From Stephanodiscus triporus (Eukaryota > Bacillariophyta > Thalassiosirophyceae > Thalassiosirales > Thalassiosiraceae), in assembly GCA_036939755.1 (NCBI GenBank), contig JALLAZ010001210.1, forward strand, positions 1-12,849: a DNA stretch of 12,849 nt, in the 5' to 3' direction. Below the pieces are notes generated by a model. The model worked only from the letters and a program-made list of their open reading frames with translations. It had not been told where the DNA came from and searched no databases. The translations under genes were made by a program, and so were the position numbers. Of this stretch, positions 6,250-12,849 are shown piece by piece; position 1 is the first letter of the stretch; each line of letters starts with the position of its first letter.

Positions 6250-9165
6250 ATGCCGACTTACAAGGGAAACAAGTCGTCCGGAGCCACTGAGAATCCGCCG
6301 GTGTCAATTCTGAAGGGAGCTTCTCTGAGCAAAAGGAAAGCACCTCTGACCGGGGAGGGTAACACCGACACAACCCCCGCGGAATCGCCTATCGTCAGAG
6401 GCAATAAAGCTTCTCGGCCTCAAGGGACCTCTCCGATGGCCCGTGACTCCGCTGACGACGATGGTCTCGAAGTTGAATCCCTAAACATGAGTATCGAGGA
6501 CAAAGCAGACGACGATCAGGATAGTCTAGCGCGAGCCATTTCAAGCACACGGAAGGAGCTGTTTGCGACCGCCTCCAGCCTTCCCTCGTCCAAAGCGAAG
6601 CGATCTTCAAAGACTTGGCGGCCTATTTCCGACACACCAGCGCAAGACACGGGAGCGAGTAAGGGGGCCACCTTCGCGGCCGAGACAGTGTTCCACGAGC
6701 GAGGAGCAACGGCCTCGGAAGGAGGCCCGTCCGTCCAGCGGTCGAACGACTGCGTGGTGCGCATGCGTTTTAAGTTGCAGCATTGTGACGTCCAAGAAAC
6801 CATTATTGGCCTACTCGGACACTGTCTCTCCATTCTCCAAGAGCGCGATGCGTCTGCCTGTATTCTCAACAGGCGTAAAACTCTCGAAGCGAGGAAGGTG
6901 AGCGATCTCCCCCGCGATTTCACAGACTTCTACGACGACTGGGGCCTTTGGGACGAAGATATTCGTATGTTCCTGAATACCATCAAGGAGAAGGGGCAAC
7001 GCACCTTTCAGGCCTCATTTTACTTCAGATGTGCAGGCGACCCAGACGCGCTGTTCGCAAAGACCCTGTTGAAGATGGCGAAGCAATCTCCGCACTACAA
7101 AGGCACAGTCGCTATTGAGAAGAAACCATGTCAACACCTTGATACCACTCGGGACATCATATTCTTCAATCTCCCCTTCTGCGATGCGGTGGGCCTACGT
7201 GATTACCTCAAGGCCGCTCTGTCCACTGAGAAGAGCCGGCTGATTCATCGGTACCCGAACAAGTTCCCTCGGAAGGACTGGGGACGGGCCTTTCAAGATT
7301 TTGAGATGGTGAGGGACTTCGTGAAGAATACCCCCTGGCGCAGCAGAGAGGAGAAATCTACCATACAGGCCTTCCACAAGCTAGTGTGGCACTTGGAATG
7401 CCCCCGAGAGGAGGTAGACTTCATCTACCGCGTGATCCAAGTCATGAAAAAGAACCGCTCCATCTACAAACTCCTCGGCCAGAATGTGAAGATCCTTAAA
7501 AACGTCGGCCGCGATGCCCCGCCTGCGCTTCGGATGGAACTCGCTACCTATGTTTATTGGCACACAGCTTATCAGATGTCTATCAACAGTGTGGCTCTTC
7601 GCGGACTGGTTAATCCTGACAAACGAGTGGAGCTACATCGTCTTCGGGACGGGGACGGGGACCCTCAAGAGAGTGTAGTCACCTCAGTCCGCGAAATTAT
7701 GCAAAAGCACCGGCTAGACCGTCTCTGTTTGTGGCAAGGGATCTTTCAGAACGACGACGGTAGTTGGAAGGGGTTCTATTCCAATGGTAAAGGGTGCGAG
7801 CGACACAAAGGTACGGCCACAAGGTGGTCTGGTTGCCCAGCCGCACATCTGCGCTTCCACCTCCTGAAGAGAGGGGTTACAGATGAGAGCGCTCTCAATC
7901 TTATCCGGCGGAGTTTCTCTCCTCAAGCTTTTAGGGACGCGCTACAAGCTACCTTTAAAGATGGCAAGGTAGTATCGGCTGCCCAGGCGGAGATGCAGGA
8001 TGAGTTGGAGGACGCGAAGCGCAATGCCCCTTGGGTCGACATTACCCAGGGCATGGAACTTTCGGAGAAATTGGAGCATGAGATCGAGCTGCGGGGGCGG
8101 CTGCAACTCCTTGATCCTGCACACCCTGAGGCTCTCAACTTCAACGAGGAGCAGTCGTTCAAATCATTTGGTACAGCTGGTACAAATGCCTCGAGGTACA
8201 CGGCCACCGCATCCGTATCCCTGGGCGATACCGCCTTCGAACCGCGGGATGACGAGGATGTTGACTCTCAGGAGTCGTCGATCTTCGGTAGCAGCGATGC
8301 GTCTAAGGCCGACGATTTCCTGGAGGACGATACAGAAGGCGTCTTCATTGAGAACATGGGTGCCTTCTCCCTTGGCCCTAACGACTCGGACCAACCCGAA
8401 GACCGCGGCGCTACCGACGAGGAACCAAGCCAAGACCACCTAGTCCAACCTCCTGTAACGGTTAACCGTACGGCCTCCGCAAGCTCCGGCTTTACTGCAG
8501 GGGTCTCGACCAATCACCGTCAGGAAATTGAGGGCATGGTCCGTAACTGGATAGACGTCCACGGCACCGATAACATCCCGGCTCAGATGGCGGACCTGGC
8601 GAGAAGGGCACACGTAGACGTCAACCTACTCATTTCTCCTCAACGGCGGGGCCAGCGTGACAAATCTCAAACACCTGCCACCCCCACGGCGGCGGAGGGT
8701 GCTAAGGCCGGCATCCTCTCAGGTCTACGGTTTGTTCTGACGGGGGTATGGCCATATCCGGGAGGCGGTCAGGGCCTCACTCTTGGGAAAGAACGCATTA
8801 AGACGCGGATTGAGAAGTTTGGCGGCATCGTTACTATGTCATTTTCTGGCCTTACCGTCGCCCTGGTGATCGGGGAAAGTCCAGGTCCCAAGAAGATCGT
8901 CGAAGCTCATAACCGGGGCCTGAAGATCATTACTATGGATCAGCTGAACGCTGTCATCCTAGGGGAATTAACTCTGGAGGGTCTCACCTCCGCTGACTAT
9001 CCGGAGTCAGTGTACGCAGTTTTGGACGCCGAGAAGATCCAGGTGCAGCGCCACCCTCATTTGTCAGTCACACTAGAGCACGGCCAGGACGGCCCTGCGG
9101 GGAACAACCCCATGGGACAGGTAGACAATGCCTCAACGGCGAGGGATGGCCACACCAATGAGTAG
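6250..9165 (+). CDS. LINE ORF1 protein with C-terminal BRCT domain, 971 aa
   Basis: This is a complete frame from ATG 6250 to TAG 9163-9165. Residues 1-165 are polar and probably disordered (Ser, Lys, Asp rich). Residues ~165-620 form a folded-looking core with no family I can name, including FQASFYFRCAGDPDALF and DTTRDIIFFNLPFCDAVGLR. Residues 516-537 hold Cys-x2-His-x9-Cys-x3-His-x3-His, a possible metal site. Residues ~660-720 are acidic. Residues ~820-910 form a BRCT domain of the RFC1/NAD-ligase type (GLRFVLTGVWP, IEKFGG, ALVIGESPG, PKKIVEAHNRGLKII). By position it is the element's ORF1, whose product in other LINEs binds the RNA and forms particles. I see no zinc knuckle of the CCHC type or coiled coil typical of many ORF1s. 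ORF2 starts inside its last 38 nt in another frame. The length is large for an ORF1. Confidence 0.8.
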   Translation: MPTYKGNKSSGATENPPVSILKGASLSKRKAPLTGEGNTDTTPAESPIVRGNKASRPQGTSPMARDSADDDGLEVESLNMSIEDKADDDQDSLARAISSTRKELFATASSLPSSKAKRSSKTWRPISDTPAQDTGASKGATFAAETVFHERGATASEGGPSVQRSNDCVVRMRFKLQHCDVQETIIGLLGHCLSILQERDASACILNRRKTLEARKVSDLPRDFTDFYDDWGLWDEDIRMFLNTIKEKGQRTFQASFYFRCAGDPDALFAKTLLKMAKQSPHYKGTVAIEKKPCQHLDTTRDIIFFNLPFCDAVGLRDYLKAALSTEKSRLIHRYPNKFPRKDWGRAFQDFEMVRDFVKNTPWRSREEKSTIQAFHKLVWHLECPREEVDFIYRVIQVMKKNRSIYKLLGQNVKILKNVGRDAPPALRMELATYVYWHTAYQMSINSVALRGLVNPDKRVELHRLRDGDGDPQESVVTSVREIMQKHRLDRLCLWQGIFQNDDGSWKGFYSNGKGCERHKGTATRWSGCPAAHLRFHLLKRGVTDESALNLIRRSFSPQAFRDALQATFKDGKVVSAAQAEMQDELEDAKRNAPWVDITQGMELSEKLEHEIELRGRLQLLDPAHPEALNFNEEQSFKSFGTAGTNASRYTATASVSLGDTAFEPRDDEDVDSQESSIFGSSDASKADDFLEDDTEGVFIENMGAFSLGPNDSDQPEDRGATDEEPSQDHLVQPPVTVNRTASASSGFTAGVSTNHRQEIEGMVRNWIDVHGTDNIPAQMADLARRAHVDVNLLISPQRRGQRDKSQTPATPTAAEGAKAGILSGLRFVLTGVWPYPGGGQGLTLGKERIKTRIEKFGGIVTMSFSGLTVALVIGESPGPKKIVEAHNRGLKIITMDQLNAVILGELTLEGLTSADYPESVYAVLDAEKIQVQRHPHLSVTLEHGQDGPAGNNPMGQVDNASTARDGHTNE
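8701..8970 (+). other. BRCT domain coding segment of ORF1 (residues ~818-907)
   Basis: The order of conserved pieces is that of a BRCT fold: beta strand with the LTG turn (Thr831, Gly832), helix ending KFGG (Gly858-Gly859), strand TMSFS, strand ALVIGE, helix PKKIVEAHNRG (Lys881/Lys882), strand KIITMDQL and a last helix. BRCTs of the RFC1/bacterial ligase subclass use a Thr in the TG turn and a Lys in the following helix to hold a 5'-phosphate, and both positions are filled here. An insertion, PYPGGGQGLTLGK, replaces the short loop after the first strand. The usual TDYLV or TxYLV wording is TVALV here. Confidence 0.8.
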
Positions 9166-12100
9166 CGGCTTGGCATACACCACGGACTCAGCAGCTCGTG
9201 GTGTGAATGTCAGAAGGCAATCTGCTGATAACGGGGGTACACGGTTTAATGGTTCACGATGGTCATCTCGACGGGCGGCTATGTACCAACGAGTTAAAGA
9301 TGTCCTGGACATCAGTATTATGGGATGCGAGGAGGAGCGTCGGGGTCAACGAAGATCACGCTTAGGAACGGTCGGTCTTAAAGATAGTAGCCTTAAACAG
9401 TATAGGAAGGTAGGATTCGAAGATGCAAAGGCCTGGATGGAGCGGCGTCTATCAAATTTAAAATCAGGGATACCGAATTCTGTGGCGTCGCAATTGGCAC
9501 TGGGCTGGGCCGAGCAACTCTCGCCTGAACTCGGGGGCCTTGATGAGAGAATTGCCGAGATTGAAGCCAACAACCTGGCCAGACACTATGCACGTACTCA
9601 CGTGGAACAACTAGGACACCTCACCAAGCCCAGGCCAGATGGGGTCTTTCGTCTTCTAGGCGGGCAAATGAATAGCGCCGCTTCTACGGAGACGCGACTG
9701 CGTAAGTCCGAAGGTCCAAGGGGGCGCTTTGTCCGAGGTGGGAGTCAACTGGTCCACCTACCCGGCATCGGCGAACCTCGCGTCTTGGCTTCGCGACGAT
9801 ATCCAGGACATCCGCTCGCATGCGGCGCACAACAGACACGAACGTGTCGGACATTACCAACCCGGAGGGACGGCAACTTTCGCCTGTGGGGAGCTAGGCA
9901 GGTACATGAAACAAAAAGGCGACGACTTCCGTGGTCTGGGCCGCTGGTGCTCTTCCTTGTTTTACAGCGATCCTAACCATAGAACCAGGGTAGTCGCCGC
10001 ATACAACGTGGGACGACAGTCCCCCAAAGGCCTCAAGACGATATACCAGCAACAGGTGCGATACATTCAGACACACGGCCTAAATGCGAACCCATCCCGG
10101 CTGTTCCTCACGGATTTCATCGCCCAACTCCAAGTATGGCAACGACAAGGAGATAGACTCCTGATCTTCATGGATATGAATGAACATATCCTTCGCGGCC
10201 CTGTGGCACGTCGTCTTCTCTCCATGGGTCTGATCGAAGCGACACACCTACAATGGGGGCCGGTTGAACCTCACACGTTCATTGGCGGCGTCGAACCAAT
10301 TGACGGTGTTTGGCATACCCCAGACTTGGAAGTAACCGCTCTGGTGCAGTTATCTTTCCATGAAAGCCTCGGCGATCACCGCACCGTTCTGATCGACGTC
10401 ACCACGCAGTCGGCTATCGGGAAGCATGAGTTCAGGGTGGTGCGTCCCGAGGCCCGCCGCCTCAATTCTACGACCACCCGGGTACGCTCCCGCTACATCA
10501 CCTACTTAGAACGCCAAATGTCAATCCATCGGATGCCAGCCCGCCTGGAGGCATGTGGAAGGTCTATGGCCGGCTTCCCGACTACAGAAGCGGACAAGGC
10601 GGTCATGCAGACGTTGGACACTCAGATGGTAGAACTGCAAAGGGGCAGCGAAGCGCGGTGCCGACTCCTTTTTTCTACGCACATGCCATTTAGCGAGCCG
10701 GTGAAAACTTATCACTATCGACGACGCGCTTACCAGGGATTGCTCAAACTCTTGGAACGGAAGGCGCACAATGCGAGCAATGCCTATCGCGATGCGCTGA
10801 GAAGCGGTATTCCCTCTCCGCGCTTGCTTAGCGCTACTCAATGCCGCGACGGAATTGAAGCATGCGAACGTCGCCTACGGTTGCTGAAAGGGCAAGCCGT
10901 TGGGTTGCGGAAGGTACACCTGCGCGACAGCTATATCCGTGCACAGGCGTCGGGAGATGTAGACAAGTGCAAGGATATTCTTCGGATCATAAGCCGGGAG
11001 GAACAAAAATCCATGTGGAGGAGGATCAACCGGGCCCTGGATAAGCCATCACTGGGCGCAATTCCATTCGTTCAACGGGTTGAGGATGGCCAGGTGGTGA
11101 ATATCACGGAGACCGATGAGATGAATCGGGAGATACAATCGGTCACAGAGAAACGGTTTGATCTCTCGATGAGTGCTCCTATCACAATGACATCCTTGCG
11201 CAGGCAACTCGGTTTCCTCTCCGACACAGAGTTCGCCAACAACTTATTGTCGGGCGACGTCCACATCCCCTGGGATGTCGATGATGTGACGGCGACTGTC
11301 CTTGGGGAAATCATCCGCCTCTTTGGTTTACTGCGGGAGGGACACAACGCCGTGGATCTCACGGCAGATCACTTCCGCTATTACTGGGGGAGATACAAAG
11401 AACGTACCTCCTCATCGATATCCGGAATACACGCCGGCCACTACAAATCGGCGACGCATTCGGACATGATCACGAATTTTCTTGCCTATAAAATATCGCT
11501 AATTGCAAGAGGTGGCTGTCCGCCTGACCGCTGGGGTCACGGACTCCAGGTCATGCTGGAGAAGGTCGCAGGGGTTGCTCTAGTCAATAAGCTCCGCGCT
11601 ATTTTACTGATGGAGGCAGATTTCAACTACATGAACAAATGGATATTCGGTCATGAGGCCATCAATAAGATGTACGCGCTGGGGTACGTTGCAGAGGATC
11701 AGTACAGTCAAAAGGAAAGCACGGCGGAAGACGCTAGACTAGACAACAGACTCACAATGGACCTCTCTCGCCAATTGCGACATCCGCTGGCGACAATGTC
11801 GGCCGACGCGGACAAATGCTACGACCGCATCAACCACATAATAATGTCGCTGCTTCTTTTGGCTATAGTTGGGACGATTGGCCCCGTAGTCGCGATGCTT
11901 CATCCAATCCAATCCATGAGGTTTTTCCAACGGACAGCACGGGGGGATTCCAAAACCTATATGGGCGGAAGGGGGCGGGACAATCCATTACAAGGTCTAT
12001 GCCAGGGCAATGGAGCGGCACCAGCATGCTGGCTGATCATATGCTCCGTTTTGATGCACTGCTACAAAAGCCGCGGTTTCGGCTCGCGTATTATTTCCCC

Positions 12101-12849
12101 CATCAGCGGGGTCGCGATTGACTTCCTCGGCGAGATCTATGTAGATGACACCGATCTCATCGTTACGCACCCAGACCTGGAGACACCAGCATCGGTACTG
12201 GGGAGTCTCAGCTCGTCGGCAGAAGCATGGGCATCCGGACTCAACAGTACTGGCGGGGCCATCAACCCCGACAAGAGTAGATGGATATTGGCGTCATACG
12301 AGTGGCTCAACGGCATCTGGGGGTACAGTCAGCAACCGCAGGTTGGTTTAACAATCCCTCTCCCAGACGGCTCTCCCGCCCCAATATCAAATGGACAGGT
12401 CACAACGGCGGAGAAGTCCCTCGGTGTGTGGTCTGCGATTGACGGTAACGATTCCAAACACGTCGAGGAAAATGTTACTCAGAAGGCGGCCGGGTGGATA
12501 CATAGGATGAGGAACGCACACCTCCCTGCTCGCATGGGTTGGATTGCGTACAGGTTCAAGCTATGGGCCAGCATCCGTTATGGCATCTCAACGCTCGCTC
12601 TCCCCTTGATAGAAGCACGTAGAGTTCTCCAGAAAGAAAACTTCCTTTGCTTATCGTTCCTGGGAATCAATAGGAACGTTAAACATGAATGGCGAACACT
12701 ACACAGAACGTTTGGCGGAATCGGTTTGTTCAGCTTTCCTGTCGAGCATACGATAGGTATGATCAATATGCTACTGCAACATTACGGCGCCGGTACCACA
12801 TTGGCACGGAAAATGACCGCGTCCATGGAGGCACTTCAGCTGGAGATAG
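9128..12849 (+). CDS. LINE ORF2: EEP endonuclease plus reverse transcriptase, one frameshift, runs off the window
   Basis: The first part is read from ATG 9128 (or ATG 9158) in one frame to about 9707, through FEDAKAWMERRLSNLKSG and KPRPDGVFRLLGGQMNSAAS. The second part is in the next frame, open without a stop from 9672 to the window end. The nuclease motifs run in order: an Asn in GGQMN (9671-9673), Glu in LSEVGVNW (9735-9737), VVAAYN, DMN (10173-10181), EPIDGVW (from 10293) and GDHR (10371-10382). The reverse transcriptase then shows motif A DADKCYD (11805-11825), motif B QGNGAAPACW (12003-12032), motif C YVDD (12138-12149), motif D GGAINPDKSRW (12252-12284) and motif E SLGVW (12417-12431). 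The C-terminus and any RNase H domain lie outside. The break falls inside the nuclease domain, so this copy as written would not make a full ORF2. A sequencing error is possible. Confidence 0.85.
9640..10430 (+). other. EEP (APE-like) endonuclease domain of ORF2
   Basis: The positions of the active-site residues are those of exonuclease-endonuclease-phosphatase nucleases: an early Asn, a Glu about 20 residues later, a D-x-N on a beta strand (LLIFMDMN) and a final D-H (GDHRTVLIDV). In LINEs this nuclease nicks the target to expose the 3' end that primes reverse transcription. The spacing between the early Asn and the Glu is shorter than usual for the family, and the frame changes exactly there, pointing to a small deletion. 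Confidence 0.75.
11330..12480 (+). other. Reverse transcriptase domain of ORF2
   Basis: Motifs A to E occur in the right order with normal spacing, and all three catalytic aspartates are present: the first Asp of DADKCYD and both of YVDD. Upstream, FRYYWGRYKERTSSSISGIH and LMEADFNYMNKWIFG fit the fingers region. The catalytic box is YVDD rather than the FADD common in LINEs, and motif B is the unusual QGNGAAP. No stop or frameshift affects the domain, so this part is potentially functional. Confidence 0.85.

Larger units (their letters stand above)
5419..12849 (+). mobile_element. Non-LTR (LINE-like) retrotransposon, 5' end inferred, 3' end outside the window
   Basis: The element has a leader, a small ORF, a long ORF1 ending in a BRCT domain, and an ORF2 with an EEP-type endonuclease followed by a reverse transcriptase. 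Nuclease before RT, no integrase and no visible LTR are the marks of an apurinic-endonuclease type LINE. The 5' boundary is placed where the AT-rich repeat tract gives way to the G+C-richer leader; it could be off by tens to hundreds of bases. ORF1 is intact over 971 codons and ORF2 has only one visible break, so the copy is young compared with the copia debris on the left. The poly-A or other 3' end, and any target-site duplication, lie beyond 12849. Confidence 0.8.

Noticed and set aside
7923..8513. Overlapping ORFs of 80-147 residues on both strands inside ORF1
   Set aside because: They are arginine- or serine-rich shadows of the G+C-rich ORF1 frame with no own features.
9702..9720. GTAAGT at 9702-9707 as a splice donor with AG at 9719-9720, giving a 19-nt intron that would restore the ORF2 frame
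   Set aside because: The arithmetic works (removal rejoins the two frames), but 19 nt is far below normal intron size in algae with ordinary spliceosomes. An intron is unexpected in a LINE, which moves through RNA. A small deletion fits better.

Overview
The window looks like repeat-rich nuclear DNA of a eukaryotic microalga, most likely a diatom. This rests on two things. The decayed Ty1/copia fragments on the left have the wording I associate with diatom copia families. The large right-hand element is a non-LTR (LINE-like) retrotransposon whose endonuclease and reverse transcriptase also read like diatom copies. No bacterial gene, operon or ribosome-binding-site logic is visible. No database search was possible, so the taxonomic call is inference.

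Layout. Positions 1-350 are AT-rich and non-coding, with a perfect palindrome and a recurring ATTGTATC word. Positions 351-2809 hold a 5'-truncated, multiply broken copia pol (+ strand) interrupted at 1247-2470 by a second, antisense, internally deleted copia. That inner element keeps both short LTRs (about 125 bp each) and a polypurine tract. Positions 2810-3427 hold no gene but contain a 14-bp stem-loop and two long C tracts. Positions 3428-4462 look like one decayed + strand gene of unknown function: an N-terminal part, a 48-bp (16-residue) tandem repeat, a basic segment and a coiled-coil-like end, spread over several frames. Around 4349-5032 lie two weak, divergently oriented coding remnants. 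Positions 5040-5418 are AT-rich with degenerate ~33-bp repeats.

From about 5419 to the window end the base composition becomes richer in G+C and a LINE-like element begins. It has a pyrimidine-rich leader, a small arginine-rich ORF (5779-6108, here ORF0), a 971-residue ORF1 (6250-9165) that ends in a BRCT domain, and ORF2 (9128 to beyond 12849). ORF2 encodes an exonuclease-endonuclease-phosphatase (EEP) type nuclease followed by a reverse transcriptase with a YVDD active site. ORF1 and ORF2 overlap by 38 nt, and ORF1's stop falls in the string ATGAGTAG. ORF2 has one visible break, near 9702-9713 inside the nuclease domain. After it the frame is open without a stop from 9672 to 12849.

How the parts would work together (inference from LINE biology): the ORF2 nuclease would nick the target and the reverse transcriptase would copy the element RNA from the nick. 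ORF1 would coat or escort the RNA, with its BRCT domain possibly contacting 5'-phosphorylated DNA ends or host repair proteins. The most interesting observation is this BRCT-tailed ORF1 in a retrotransposon.
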